Source: Mangifera indica (lineage: Eukaryota; Streptophyta; Magnoliopsida; Sapindales; Anacardiaceae). Taken from it: DNA of 64,000 bases. Below are positions 46,584-60,299 of the stretch, piece after piece. How positions within the stretch are numbered: position 1 is the stretch's first letter; every line of letters starts with the position of its first letter. The notes under the pieces are model-generated. The model saw only the letters and a program-made list of their open reading frames with translations. It was not told the origin of the DNA and searched no databases. The stretch spans positions 6,634,001 through 6,698,000 of the forward strand of contig NC_058152.1 in assembly GCF_011075055.1 (NCBI RefSeq), written 5' to 3'. The position numbers and the translations under genes are program-made.

Positions 46584-49500
46584 TGTAACATCTCTATCCA
46601 CATGTATACTCCTACCCAGAATATGTACCCAAAGAGACATATTATCATAAACATCTCAAAACATACACAATAAAATCCATATTCTCAAAAAGTATGTTAA
46701 CAAACATTAATAATTAATCCAAACCAAATCACATGTCTAAAATCCTAATTTACAAAAAAACAAGTACACAATGATCCTAATACCAAAAATCAGTGCATAA
46801 ATAACATGGTTGAAATAGAAAAGTGCAAATAACAAAAATGTCTCTTACCTCATGTAACATCTTAAATTGACCCACTGGCTTTGTTGTTATCCTACTACTC
46901 AATGATCTTACTTGTAAAATCGCAAAGGAACACGATGAGTGAAACACACTCAGTAAATAAGTGACTTCTCGGTCTCATGCATATAGTAGTAAAACAATGA
47001 TATAAGTCAAGATCCTTTATGTCTTATATAGTTGTGGTATTTCATATGTTACACTAGCATCCTATATGTTTATTCAAACATCTTGGCACCCTATGCCTAA
47101 AACTCGAATGTTGGTGTTATGTTTGATGACTAATACCAAATGATGTATCTTAATGTCCTGGACGCCTAGTGAAAGTAAATAGCGTCCTATATGTCATCTA
47201 TACGGTGTACCTTATACATATTTCAATTGGGCTTCAGGCTAAGGTCGCACAGATTAGCCTTAATGCTTTCACAATCATACTACATAACTCATGGCATAAT
47301 CACGTTACATATAACTTGATGATAAGTCACACTACACATAGCTTAGTGATAAGTTACACTATACATAACTTGGTGATGAGTCCATGCTATACAAAGCTTT
47401 GTTGAATAATCATACTGCACACAACCTTATAGTAAGAACAAGATAATACACTGTTTTGATTTTCGACTCGAAATCACTCTAATCTAGGTTTGTATCATTA
47501 TCAACATAGTTAGACATGCTCATAACAATTTTCATCACATATTACCTTCATCAGGGCCTTGTCCTTAATTCCTCTCTCATTCTTCCCTTATAAAAGTAAA
47601 ATAGTTACTACTATTAATATACATAAGCATGGTTCATATTTTAAAACTTACTTTCCATTTTCTCTAATTAGAGACAGAGGCATGTCCTCTACACATGAGG
47701 GTGTATGAATCATATCTACACAACCACACAATTAGCTAACATGGGTATGCAATCTAAGGTGGCATACACGATCATGTGTCTCATACTAATAGGTGTGCAT
47801 CCAATCTTAAATTAACACATTGCGGCTCAACCTAACATAGGAACTATTTTTCCCTAAATATATATAGTCATGTGTTGAGAAATACACGAGCATGCAATGT
47901 GTTTTCTAGAATTGCATTTCCATTATAATATAATGGGAAGAAAATAAAGCAAAAATGACATGCATTTATATAAAGGCAAGAATCAAGCAAAGGATTAAGG
48001 TTTTTACTTTGATGGAGATGATAGAGGTAACCTTCCAGTTGCAAGACCTCTAAAAAATAAAACCAACCAAACTTCCTTCTCCTGTAGTCAAAAGGTATAT
48101 AAAGAAAGTGGAGGATTTTGCTTTGTTGAGAGAGAAATGTTTAGTTCAAATGAGCTAATGTATCTTAAAATGGATAAATGGCCCATATTTATACTAATGT
48201 CTAATTCAAAATTATATAATTGTCATTTGGTCCTCTTAAATTCTTAATTCAAATTATGATCACACAAGTATATCAAACATATATTTTAGCCACCCTAATT
48301 CATTATTAATATCATCTTAACTTTTAAAATGTTACTTTTATACCCATATAACACTTTATATGATTTTAATTTTATTATCCTTTGGAAAGTGCCAGCAAAC
48401 TCAAAAGGCTTGGTTTATTAGTGTAACCTTTTAAGTTTACTATGACGTAGTCATTAGATGATACAAAAACACATTCGGAAGCTCAACGACTATGGCAAGC
48501 ATAAGCGATGTATCATAGCCCCTAAACCACAATAAAAAAATACTTCATTGAACCTAATTTCTTAATCATATGTTCTATGTAGGTAAAACCCCTCTGTTGT
48601 ACAATTATGATCGATTTTGGGCTCATGGTTTGTTGAAACCCTAATTTCAATTCTCTATAAATTGTCAGTTGATATATTCAAAATATGTCATCACGAATAC
48701 ATTTCATATGTCTTATATTATGCTCTGACTTATATGAATCATCCGCATCTGCATCGGATCTAACCATGACACCTCAAGTCAAAGGATTACTTCCTATACT
48801 AGTATAATCATATGATAAGTTATTGACCAAGATTTAATGACTTATCGTTATTACTCATGTTTGAAAAATGGTTCACTAATTATTAATCTATATTAATGTC
48901 CTAATGACATAACTATCATTGTCACCCCACTAATATCATCTCATGATTTCAATGAAGGCATTTAATATGTCCACTAATATCTACAATTTGATAATTCAAT
49001 TTTATAGATTAAATGAATTATTCGAATAGTTCACAATCATATTTTGTATTAATGTAGATTAAGGAACCAATCTACGTATATAAATAAAAGAACATTTTCT
49101 TTTATTAATAAATTATTACATACATATACAAGATAAAATGCCTTGAAACTGACAACACAAATAGCTCCTAGGGCATACACTAACATCCATTTTCCCAACG
49201 ATTTTAGCCGTTTGAAACTCAATTTCTCTGGACATTTAACAAGCTCCCATTACGTGAAGTTATCCTAAACACATTAGATATTGAACCTATTACCTTTCCA
49301 TCAAATCTCCACTAATTCAAGTATATGAATCTCTTAAGTAGTGAAACTAATCATCAATAACCGTTAAGAGTACCAAATACATATATCTAAACTTCTTTGG
49401 CCTATAAGGATTATTAATCACCTATTTCACTACAAGAATTCAAACATTAGTGTTTCACAATCCTACATATTACAAGCATCAATAATAACTTATCCTCCAT

Positions 49501-50204
49501 GAAATGACAAAACATTAAGCCAACATAATAACTCTCACATATGGCATCAATTATAAAAAGTATCATCAACATGTCAATTTTTTTACTTGCTAACATAAAG
49601 ATCATATTAAATCATCTGTTGTTCAACTATGAAAATCAATTATCATTACTAAAACCAAAAATCCAAAATGAAAAGCTACCGTACTTACCTTTCTTTTGGC
49701 AATTTAATTGTCTTCACGTAGTTAGCATAATTTTCCAATGACTCTTAACATCCCTTAGCCCCAAAACTCTTAAATTCCTTGCCAACTCTCTATATTTTAC
49801 TAGAAGAAAATGATGGAATAATGTCAACTAAATGCATTTGGGTTCTTTTATTTTTATTTGTAACATGCAATACATAGTTGTGTCTTACCATACATAGGTA
49901 TGTATGTCATTGCCTATTAATGCTAGTTTCTTAAATCATCACAAAATTAATCCTTATCTAAAATTCAAACATGTTGACCATACACAAGTGTGTACTTTAA
50001 GATACACAGGTATGTATATTTCCTAGACTTACTAATTTTGACGCATCACATAAGGAATAGACTATTTTGACCTTGTTATCACACATATGGGCATGTAGCC
50101 TACTCACACAGTCCTACAACACTAAAAAAACATATATACAAAAATAAGCATAATTAAAAGAGTAAAAGACCAAAACACCTTCAGGGATACCTGTGGGTGT
50201 TATA
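46584..50204 (-). repeat. Element IV 3' LTR (left copy, with insertion)
   Basis: 3621 bp, TGTAACATC...GTGTTATA. Without the insertion at 47924-49185 and one TCCAT copy it would be about 2354 bp, close to the 2313 bp of the right copy. Confidence 0.88.
47924..49185 (-). mobile_element. Solo copia LTR inside the element IV left LTR
   Basis: 1262 bp with target duplication TCCAT (47919-47923 and 49186-49190). On the minus strand it starts TGTTAGTGTATGCCC, a plant copia LTR start. A TATA-like TATAAATATGGGCC lies near 48180-48195 on that strand. The other end reads ATTATA rather than ..CA, consistent with one mutation. The right LTR of element IV lacks this block. Confidence 0.8.
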
Positions 50205-50215
50205 TTTCTACCCCA

Positions 50216-51470
50216 TAAAAGAATTTCATCATTGAAATTTACCCAAACAACTGTGGGAACTTTCACCTCATATCCTACTCCACTTTTCAAATGGCCTTTT
50301 AGACTCAGCAGTTCCTTTAAAGAACCTTTATGAGTGAAATCTACTTATTTCTCGTAAACTAGATTATCCTCAAGCTCTACATCCTCTACCTTTAACACAT
50401 AATTTGGGTCATTGATATACTTATGTAACAATCACACATGGAACATATTATGAATACGATTCATGCTCGCTAGCAACACAAACTGGTTGGTGATCTTGCT
50501 TACATATTCTAAAATCTTAAAAGGGTCTCACAAACCTTAAAGCCAATTTATCTTTTTATCCAAACCTCATCATGGGATGGTAGAGGGTTACTCTTATAAC
50601 AACCATTTCACCCACATCAAAATCTAAGGTTTGCCTCATCTGATCTATATAACTTTTTTTATGATCATATGCCTATTTCATTCTTTCCCTAATTAGTCTC
50701 ACATCATCAAACATCTTTTAGGTCATTTTTTGTCTTAAAGCTTTAGTCAAAGCATCTCTCTCACTTATCTTATTCGAGTGAAGAGGTGATCTACACTTTC
50801 TCTCATAAAGTATCTTATACGGGGCCATTAGAATGGTTGTCTAATAACTGTTATTATATACAAACTCCATAAGTGGCAATATGTCAGTCTAACTCACTTT
50901 CGATCTATACAATATGCCTTTAACATGTCCTTAATCACCTGATTCACTATTTTAGTCTGCCCATCAATCTAAGGATTATAGACAGTATTGAATGCTAGTC
51001 TTATACCCATAGACCTCTGAAAACTTTGTCAGAATGCTTAAACAAATCATGTATCTCTATTTGACATAATGTCTTAGGCATACCATGGAGTCTTACAATC
51101 TCTCTAACATAAATCTAACCTAACTAAAAAGTGTTGGTACTATTCATAACCAAGATGAAATGAAACGACTTGGTCAACCGATTCATAATAACCCACAAGA
51201 CATTAAATCCACCTCTAACCCTCGATAATCCAACTATAAAGCCTATAATAATGTGCTCACATTTTCACTCAAAAATGCTTAAATGCTTTAACAATCCACA
51301 TTATCTCTGATGTTTAACCTTAATTTGTTGACAAACCAAACACTTGGCAACAAAATCATCTATATCTTTTTTCATGCCAAACCCCTAAAATGACCTTCTC
51401 AAGTCTCGATACATCTTTACACTCTTAGGATGGGTAATGTAAAAGGAACCATAAGCCTTTATAAGAATTC
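50216..51470 (-). pseudogene. Element IV integrase and C-terminal region
   Basis: Minus strand, right to left: HPKSVKMYRDLRRSF, DIDDFVAKCLVCQQIKVKHQR (the HHCC zinc-finger CxxC), FIVGLSRVRGGFNVLWVIMNR, IYVREIVRLHGMPKTL, then a C-terminal tail with INDPNYVLKVEDVELEDNL near 50330-50440. The core is that of Tekay/Del-type integrase. Stops and frameshifts are many. A short + strand frame at 51430-51627 is a shadow. Confidence 0.8.
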
Positions 51471-51689
51471 TACTTCTCAAATCAATATCACAAGGAACAT
51501 AAACCTAGTCTCAAAACCTCAATACATCATCAATCACACTAAACTCTATCTCAATACCTTCGATAACTCTTTACCTCAACTATACATACCACTCATATGC
51601 CAACTCTACCTGAAAAGAGTCGATTGAATCCTCAATCAAGTCATCAACCTAGTAACCAACCATATCTACTAGCTTACCAAATCTTGTTG

Positions 51690-52300
51690 TAACTCTCGGC
51701 AAGTAATGATTTGAGATAAGGCTACATTTTTACTTAAAGCGTCTGTCACAACATTGGCTTTTACCCTGGTGGTATTTGATATCACAATCATAATCTTTCA
51801 CTAGCTTTGACCACTTCCTCTGTCTCATATTCATCACTTTCTAGGTGAAAAAATATTTTAAACTGTTATGATTCATGTACACATTACATTTAAACCCCAC
51901 AGGTAATGCCACTAAAGTTTTAGAGCAAACACCATTACAACTAACTCTAAGCATGAGTAGAGTATCGAGTCTCATAATCTTTAAGCTATTAAGAGACATA
52001 TGCAATCACTTTAACTCTCCGCATTAACATAACTCCCTAACCAAGGTAAGAAACATTTGTATATAAGTCATATTCATCACCTTTAGTCAAAAATGCTAAA
52101 ATTGGTGTAAAAGTCAATCTCTTTCTCAACTCCTGAAAACTTATCTCATAAGTATCAAACCATTTGAAAGGAAAATTATTCTTAGTTAACTCAGTCAATA
52201 GTCAAGCCAACTTGGCAGAGCCTTTCACAAACTATTTGTGCCAATCAAACATAGCCTCAACTTTACTCTAGTCCACCAAGATCCCATCAGTTGACATAAC
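51690..52300 (-). pseudogene. Element IV RNase H
   Basis: Minus-strand remnants: SLKYFFT, MNMRQRKWSKLVKDYDCDI, KYHQGK and ANVVTDALS. This is the gypsy RNase H-to-tether order, and it is broken. Confidence 0.7.
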
Positions 52301-52379
52301 ATGCCTAGAAATGCCACTCAATCCAACCAAATCTCATACTAAGATAACTTAGCGTATAATTATTTATCTCGTAGCCTTT

Positions 52380-52710
52380 GCAATACGAATCTTAAGTATT
52401 GTTCATGCTCCTTTCGAGTTTTGGAATACACCAAAATATCATTGATAAACATTTAAATGAATTTATCAAGGCAATCATAGAACAATCTATTCATTAAGTT
52501 CATGAAGATTATTGGAGCACTATTCAAGCCGAATGGTATCACCATAAACTTATAGTGCCCATATCTTGTCTTGAATAAAATCTTCAAAATGTCTCTCTCA
52601 ATCAGCTGGAATTGATGATACTTAGATCTCAAGTCAATTTTTGAAAATGGATACTTATTTTTAATCGTCACCTTATTCAACTCTCTATAATCAATGCACA
52701 TATGCATCGA
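52380..52710 (-). pseudogene. Element IV reverse transcriptase, with internal deletion
   Basis: An 84-codon minus frame (52453-52707) reads [18 protein letters not shown], then directly [31 protein letters not shown] and FMNLMNRLF. About 12-14 residues normally between KYP and SKIDL (the DLFDQL block) are missing. After the frame, MFINDILVYSKTRKEHEQYL follows, with the catalytic FIDD box changed to FIND. Clearly inactive. Confidence 0.88.
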
Positions 52711-53049
52711 CCCATTATTTTTTTTTTTAAATTATTAGTGTATCCCAAGATGAATGGTTTAGTCTAATGAAGCCACTATCTAAAACCTTATATAACTACT
52801 TTTTTACTTCTTGGAGTTAGGTTGGGGCTATTTTGTATGATGTTTTAGAGATAACGTTGTCCCAAAAACTAACTCAATACTAAACTTCACCTTTCTCTCT
52901 AGTGCCAACACTAACAAATCATCAAGAAACTCATCCTAAAACTCATACATAATAGAAGTGGACTACAAACTTAGGATTGTCTCATCTAATCTATTTACCA
53001 CATACACTAAGTAACCTGTACAACCTTTACTTTGCATTTTTCTTGGTTA

Positions 53050-54300
53050 CAAAAACTCTAGCCTATCATCCTCTAACAATTTAATTAGTAAGGGTTAGGG
53101 TGTTATTATAATACACTCATGGGTGAAGTGACCTAGTTGCTTGCATTTGTAACATAAACTCTCTCTTGAACAATCACCTATGTGTTTAGGCCTACACTTG
53201 CAATAAGGAGAATGGTTATCATGCCTTAACTAGTCCTTTGTACTTATCTTGCCTCTACCTCTTACCCTTCTAATTGTTTTTAAATCCTCTGGATTGGAAG
53301 CTTCTCTTACCTCTAGAATTGTAGTTTCCTCTCTTATGACTACCTTTAGATACTACCTGATCATGTCTCATGGCTAGGGTTATTAATTTGGGTTGGTCTT
53401 CCCTTTTTTTGACTTTCTTCTATCTCATGATCTTTAATCTCAAGGCTTTACTTAATGCCTCTGAAATGATCTGGAGAATTGTCTCCAATTAGCACATATT
53501 TAATAATGTTTGGTTTCAGCTCGTTGATAAAAATCTTTATTTTATCTTATCATTATTAGCCATACCAAAGGCATATCGGGCTAATGCATTAAGTTTGGTA
53601 GAGAAGTCTTTAATTTTCACGTGTTCCTATTTCATATTAAGGTACTCATGTGCCTGAACATATAAGATATTAGCTTACATATGTTCTCTCTCAAATGTCT
53701 ATCTAAACTCAACTTATGTCATCACATTAGTCTAATAGGTATCACTCAACATTCACCACCAAATCTTGGCATAAAATTTTAGTAAGTAATTGGCATATTG
53801 AACCCTCTCATAGTCTATAATCTCAAAAAGTCTTATAGCCTCCTTAATAACCTTGAGCCATTCCTCATTTGGAATTGATCTGATCCTTACACTATTATAA
53901 AACTCTGAAAGATAATGTCTGCCAACCAAACTGTATACAGGTTGAGTTATTCCCTTCTACTATTAGTAACAACAATCCTCTGAACGTCACTGCCCATTTG
54001 ATCCTACTAGGGTGTTAAATCCATAACTAATGGATGCTTAGTAATAAGAGGGACCTTAACTGGATGTCCTACACTATCAAATATCTTATAGTTATATTGA
54101 AGAACCTATTGCACAATTTGTCAAATCACAAAATTGTTAATTTATGGCACTTCAGCTACATTAGATGTTTATTCTTGTATTTCTCCTTGACTACCTTCTA
54201 AGGTAGGGAAACCTTGATCATTACCCATTAGCTTTTTGGATTTCCTCATCTTGAAATCACACACGTGTTTAGACATATATACTACAACTTAAATGCAAGT
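53050..54300 (-). pseudogene. Element IV gag
   Basis: Minus strand carries a CCHC zinc knuckle (SLCYKCKQLGHFTHEC, about 53110-53160), preceded by the family phrase CRPKHIGDC. Gag text further right is heavily mutated. Confidence 0.7.
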
Positions 54301-54426
54301 TAAATAATTCTTATAGTGCTTGATGCATGGGAATAGTCCATGTTGCATAAGAGGTTATTAATTACTTATGCACACACAAATACTTAACACTTTTGGGTTC
54401 TCGAAAGCATGTTCTGATACCAAAAA

Positions 54427-56739
54427 TATAACACCCATCTCTAGATACATACATTTACCCAGAATATGTACTTGAAGAGATGAGTTCTCTTAAAACATTT
54501 TAAAACATACACAAAAATAAAATAAATGCATAGTATTTATAATAAATAAAAGTCACATTCCCAAAAACTGTATTAACGAACATCAATAATTAATCTAAAC
54601 CAAGTTACGTGTTTGAATTCCCAGTTTACAAAAAAACAAGTCTACAATGATCTTAATACCAAAAATCAATGCATAAATAACATGGTTAAAATAAAAATGT
54701 GCAAACGATAAAAATGCCTTTCACCTTATGTAACATCCCGAGCTAACTAGCTAGCTCTGTCGTTGCCTTGTTGTTCAATGTATCTACCTACAAAATCATA
54801 ATGGAACACCAGAGTGAAATACATTCAGTAAATAGGTGACCTTTCGATCCCATGCACATAAGAGTAAAATAATGATCTAAGTCATGATATTTTGTGTCTT
54901 ATCTAGTTGTGTTATTTTGAATGTTACATTAGCATCCCATATGCCTCTTCAAATACCTTGACACCCTATGCCTAAAACTTGAATGTTTATTTCATCCTTG
55001 ATGACTAATACCAAACAATGTATGTTGGCATCCTGGATGCCTAATGAAAACATGTGACATCTCATATGTCATTTATGTGGTACACTGTATACACATTCGG
55101 TCAAGCTTTGGGCTAAGGTCACAAAGACTAGCACTAATGCTTTCACATCCAACTGCACATAGCTCAGTGATAAGTCATATTACACAAAGCTCGATGATAG
55201 TCCATGTTGCACAAAGCTCAATGGAATAACCATACTACACATAACCTGATAGTGAGAACAAGATAATACATCATTTTAATTTTTCACTCAAAATTGCTTC
55301 AGTTTGGGTTTGTGTCATCGTTCACATAGTCAAACATGTCCATAACGATTTCCATCACATGTTGCCTTTATTAGGGCCTTGTCCTTTATTCCTCTCTCAT
55401 ACATTCTTCATAGGCGTAAAATGGTTATTACTATTATTATACAAAAGCATTATTGACATTTTAAACCTTTTTTTTTTTTCATTTTCCCCAATTATACACA
55501 GGGATGTATAAATCCTACTTACATGACCACATAATTAGCTAACTTGACCATGCAATCTAGTGCAACATACATGGTTATGTGTCTTATAATATATAAGCGT
55601 GCATCCACTACTGAATTAACATAACCATAGTTGAACCTAACGCAGGAACTATTCTCCCCTATATACACAGTTATGTGTTAAGCAACCCACAAACATATAA
55701 CTTGTTTTCTAAAATTTCATTTCCAATTTCCTAATGATTTCAACCATCTAAAACTTAATCCTTTTAAACATCCAACAAGTTCCCAATTACATGAAGTTAT
55801 CGTAAACACATTAGATATTGAACCTACCAACTTTCCATCAAATCTACACTAATTCGAGTATATAAATTTCTTAAGTAGTGAAACTAATCGTCAATAACAT
55901 TGGAATACCAAATACATATATCTAAACTTCCTCTGCCTATAAGCATTATTAATCACCTATTTCACTACTTGGATTCAAACATTAGTGTTTCACAATCCTA
56001 CATATTGTAAGCATAAAAAACAATGTATCCTCTATGAACAACTTAACATTAAGCCAACACTCAAGAATAGCTCTTACACATGGTGTCAATTATAAAAAGT
56101 ATCATGTCAATTTTTCTACTTGCTAACATAAATATCATATTAAATCATCTATTATTCAACCATGAAAATCAACTATCATTACTAAAACCAAAAGTCCAAA
56201 ATGAAAAGCCATCACACTTAACTTTACTTTGGTGATTTGCTTATCTTCACGTGGTTAGAATGCTTTCTTAGTTACTCCTAACATCCCTTGGCCTTAAAAC
56301 TCTCAAATTCCTTGCCAACTCTCTTTATTTTAATGAAGAAAATGGTGGAATAATGTCAATTAAATGCACTTGGATTCTTTTATTTTAACCTATAACATGT
56401 GATACATGATCATGTGTCTTACTATACACAAATGTGTATACCATTACCTGTTAATGGTAGTTTTTGAAATCATCATAAAATTAATCCTTATCTAAAATTC
56501 AAACATGTTGACTATACACGAGAATGTACTCCTAGATACATAGGTGTGTATGACCCTCAAACTTAGCCAATTTTGATACATCACATAAGGAAAAGATTAT
56601 TTTGCCCATGCCATAACACACATGGGCATTTAGCCTACCCATACAATTGTGTAACCCTAAAACAAAACATATACAAAAATAAGTATAATCAAACGACCAA
56701 AAGACCATAATACCCTTGGGTATACCTGTGAGTGTTGCA
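54427..56739 (-). repeat. Element IV 5' LTR (right copy)
   Basis: 2313 bp, TATAACACCC...GTGTTGCA, direct copy of 46584-50204 minus the nested solo LTR. The primer site lies four bases to its left. Confidence 0.88.
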
Positions 56740-56744
56740 CTTTT

Positions 56745-57530
56745 CTAGCATCAAAGTTTAAAAATCTAGTGGCCCGTTATGCTATATGTTCTAACTTGAT
56801 CAATAATGGCATGATTCCCTATATATGAGTCTATACGTTGATGTTCTGATTAGTGTCTTATATGTTGTGCAGTAAACCCAAAGTGTATCATTTAGTTGTA
56901 TACTACAATGTTTTCTAGAGTTGTTCACTCTTTTCTCTAGTATGTACTTGATTTCCTAGTTTGAGATTTTTACCTAGTTGTTGGTTTGTGGATCGTAGGG
57001 CATTACAATTTGGTGGGCCACATTCTTATATCCTCTTCATTAGGTAATTACATAAATGTGATCCTTTGTCACTTATAATTGCTTTTAATGTACCAAAGTG
57101 AGTGAAAATGTTCTTTTTCAAGAATTTGACTACTATTTTAGCATCATTAGTTAGAGTTATCATTGCCTCTACCCATTTTGATACATAGTCAACTATTACC
57201 AAGATATAGTGGTTTCCCTATGATACTATAAATGGTCTTATGAATCAATCCCCCACATATCGAATAACTCGATTTCTAGTATATTACTCAAGGGCATTTC
57301 ATCTTTTCTTAGTATGTTCCCAGTTTTTAGACATTGATCACATTTGTTTACAAACTCCTTTGCACCTTGAAACATTGTAGGCCAATAGAATCCACATTGT
57401 AGTACTTTTGATGTTGTCCTAGATGCACTAAAGTGTCTTTCGATTTCTAAAGAGTGGCAATGGGTTAAAATACTATATACTCTATTGTGTGACATACATC
57501 GTCATATCTGTTTGTTATAGCACCACTTGC
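56745..57530 (-). pseudogene. Athila integrase zinc finger and core (element V)
   Basis: An 85-codon minus frame (57238-57495) contains the HHCC finger: HSLEIERHFSASRTTSKVL, GFYWPTMFQGAKEFVNKCD with QCLK, and DEMPLSNILEIELFDMWGID. The core continues as KWVEAMITLTNDAKIVVKFL, FGTLKAIISDKGSHLCN (57000-57190). The reading is cut at 56745 by element IV. Confidence 0.85.
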
Positions 57531-57539
57531 ACAATAAGG

Positions 57540-58150
57540 ATTCTTCCCAGAAATAACTTTTTGTATTATACAAAAACTTTTTCCTTTGGTGGAAATTGAG
57601 ATCTGGTGGTAGAATTATGCACACTAAGTAGTTCATTATATCCATATACCATGGTATGGTCCACTTGGATATTGCCATTAGCTACTCATTGGGGAATGTT
57701 TCATCAATTGGCAATTCTTCATTTATTCCCTCAATTTATCCTTGTCTATTTGTGACAAGTGGTTAACAATTACATTTTCTATGCCCTTTTTATCTCATAT
57801 TTCCAAATCATACTCTTGTAAAAGTGGAATTTATCGGATTAGTCTTAGCTTGACAATTTTTTTGTTTAGTAGGTATTTTAGCTCTACATGACTTGCATAT
57901 ACAATTACTTTAGAACTTACTAAATATAACCAAAATTTGTCAAATGTAAACACTACTGCTAGCAATTCTTTTTTTGTAATGGCATAGTTAATTTTTGTTT
58001 AGTCCAATTTGTGACTCACATAATAGATCACATATGGTTTGTTATCTCTCCTTTGCCTAGGTACTACCCTGATGATATATTCACTTGCATCACATATTAT
58101 CTTGAATGATAGGTTCCAATCTGGTGGTTGCAAAATTGTTACTGAAATTA
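57540..58150 (-). pseudogene. Athila RNase H region (element V)
   Basis: Lies between RT and integrase on the minus strand, the expected place for RNase H. Only short pieces are legible because of stops, so the call rests mainly on position. Confidence 0.5.
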
Positions 58151-58985
58151 GATCTCCTTTTAACTTGCAAAATGCATTAATATAATCATTGTTAAATCAA
58201 AAGTTGCATCTTTTGCTAGTAGGTTAGAGAAGCGTTTTGCTATTTTTTAGAAGTCTTTTATGAATCTTTTGTAGAATCAGGCGTGTGTCTGGAAGCTTCT
58301 AACTCCCATGATGTTAATAAGTGGCAGTAACTTCTCAATTACTTTTACTTTTGCATGGTCCATCTCTATCCCTTATTCAAATACCATGTGCCCAATACAA
58401 TCCTTTCCTTGACCATAAAATGACATTTTTCCTAGTTGAGTTTAAAATTTACTTCCTTACAGATTTGAAGTACCTTAGAAAGGTTAGCTAAGCAATTGTC
58501 AAAATTATTGTCGTAGACTAAGAAATCATTTCTTTCCAATACTTCATCTATGAAAAATAAAGGGAACTAGTCTTTTCTGGTGGCTCTATTTAGTTTTTCT
58601 ATAGTCAATACACATTCGTCATCTTATGACTGTTCTTTTTGGAATTATGCCATTGGTCTCATTCTTCATGACTGTCATCCTTTTTTTCTTTAGCACTACA
58701 TGTATTGGACTTATCCAGTTGTTGTCGAAAATAAGATATATATGATTTCAATATCTAATAGCTTTATAACTTCCTTCCTGACAACTTCTTTCATGTTGTC
58801 ATCCAAAATATGAATAAAATGCATGCATATAAAAGGATTGATGGCTTTGATGTCGTGGATATCGTATCCGATTTTTTTTGTTTGCTTCCATAATAGTTGT
58901 ACTAATTTATCTTTTAGGCCAACATTCAGATTAGTGCTAATAATAAAAGAATAAGTAGAATATGGGCCAAGATATGCATACATAA
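58151..58985 (-). pseudogene. Athila reverse transcriptase (element V)
   Basis: Minus strand starts with DDNMKEVVRKEVIKLLDIEI (frame 58711-58983). After damage near the catalytic box it continues FDNCLANLSKVLQICKEVNF, EKCHFMVKERIVLGHMVFE, IEMDHAKVKVIEKLLPL and FYKRFIKDF. These blocks follow Athila/Tat RT order. Multiple stops. Confidence 0.82.
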
Positions 58986-59429
58986 GCTTGGCTAGTAATA
59001 GTTTTAGTTTTACCTAAAGTACATCCTTTACTAGTAGTTATGGTGCATCTGTGCTTGGTTATATTGTTGCTTGTTTGATATCCTCAAATTTAAGTTGAGA
59101 TACCAATTTTGATGCTTTTATAGGTTCTTGATATTATGCATATGCAGCTATTTTAGAATTTTGTAAGTTATAGAGCCATTATGGATTAAACAGAATTCGA
59201 TTGCATCTTCCAAGAAGGTTTCCTTAAATATCTCATCCATGTATCGTTTAATGGCATATATCTTGCAACAAGGATTAATAGTAGAAGGTTATCTAGTTAG
59301 TTTAAATACATTGAATTCTACCTTTTCTTGCCTGATCTCAAATGTCAACTTCCCATTGTTCACATCAATGATAGTTTAACTATTGCTAGAATGGGCATCC
59401 AAGAATTTTGAGAATATAAGTGTCTTTCT

Positions 59430-59730
59430 CCATTTATAAGACTATAAAATTGAATGAAATATAGAATTTACCAACTTATATAAAAGCATTTTCTAATATT
59501 TCACTCAAATACTTGATAGATCTATCAACTAATTGTAGAGTGATTGTTATGAGTTTGACTTTTCTTATATCCAACCTTTTGTATATTGATAATGACATAA
59601 GACTGACACTTGCACCCAAGTCGTATAATACCTTATTAAAGGATTTGTTCCCTATTGTGAATGGTATAGAGAAACTTCCCAAGTTTTTTAATTTTGGTGG
59701 CAATTTGTTCTTGAGGTGGAGTACATTATT
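59430..59730 (-). pseudogene. Athila retropepsin-like protease (element V)
   Basis: A 75-codon minus frame (59476-59703): PPKLKNLGSFSIPFTIG, then the active-site block LYDLGASVSLM (family D-L-G-A-S), KLITITLQLVDRSIKYLSE. The catalytic Asp is retained, but no full-length frame exists. Confidence 0.85.
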
Positions 59731-60299
59731 CTAAAAAGGTTACTATTTCAAACTCTTCTAGCTTCCTTTTGTTTAAGAGTATATCTTTTAAAAATATTAC
59801 ATGTGTAGGCATCTAAGTTATCACTTCAAGGAATGGTATGTTAAGATGTATATGCTTGAATATTTAGAGGAATTTGCCAAACTACTAGTCTAATTTTGTT
59901 TTGTGATATTTTTATGGAAAAAGGAGAGCAGTATGGTACTTATTTTGTTGTGAGTCTTTTTCTTATTCTTTGGCGTCTTGTATTATGTCTATCATATCAT
60001 TTTCACTAGTTGACTTTATGTTCTTATTAAAGGGGTCTTTTATTTTTTTTGATACAATTAGTTTATTAAGGTATGTAGTTGTCAGTCCTCTATATGTGTT
60101 CTTGCTTTTAATGGTTATTACTTTGCACTGTTCTCTCATATTGATTAGTTGGCTTGATAGCTTTTCTTGATCTTGTGAGTTTAACGAAGATGCCTACTGA
60201 CTTAGTTATATTTTGACACTAGTTGTTTGATCCTTTAGGTGAGGTACTTAATGGCTTTTTATTGAGCTTGTGTCTTTTGATTTTATGCTTGAAGGAAAC

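Larger units (their letters stand above)
46584..56739 (-). mobile_element. Element IV: Ty3/gypsy chromovirus (Tekay/Del-like), decayed
   Basis: LTRs 46584-50204 and 54427-56739 are flanked by a perfect target duplication CTTTT (46579-46583 and 56740-56744). Minus orientation: the primer site (complement of TGGTATCAGAAC, 54411-54422) lies next to the right LTR and the polypurine tract (TGGGGTAGAAA on the minus strand, 50205-50215) next to the left. gag, RT, RNase H and integrase follow in gypsy order but with many stops. The left LTR is longer only because it contains a 1262-bp solo LTR (47924-49185). It is inserted in the integrase of element V. Confidence 0.9.

Noticed and set aside
49541..51627. 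Short + strand frames as genes
   Set aside because: They fall in the LTR and antisense to the integrase of element IV.
52380..58985. Endogenous plant pararetrovirus
   Set aside because: The RT, RNase H and integrase order with LTRs, primer sites and target duplications fits Ty3/gypsy elements; pararetroviruses lack integrase and LTRs.
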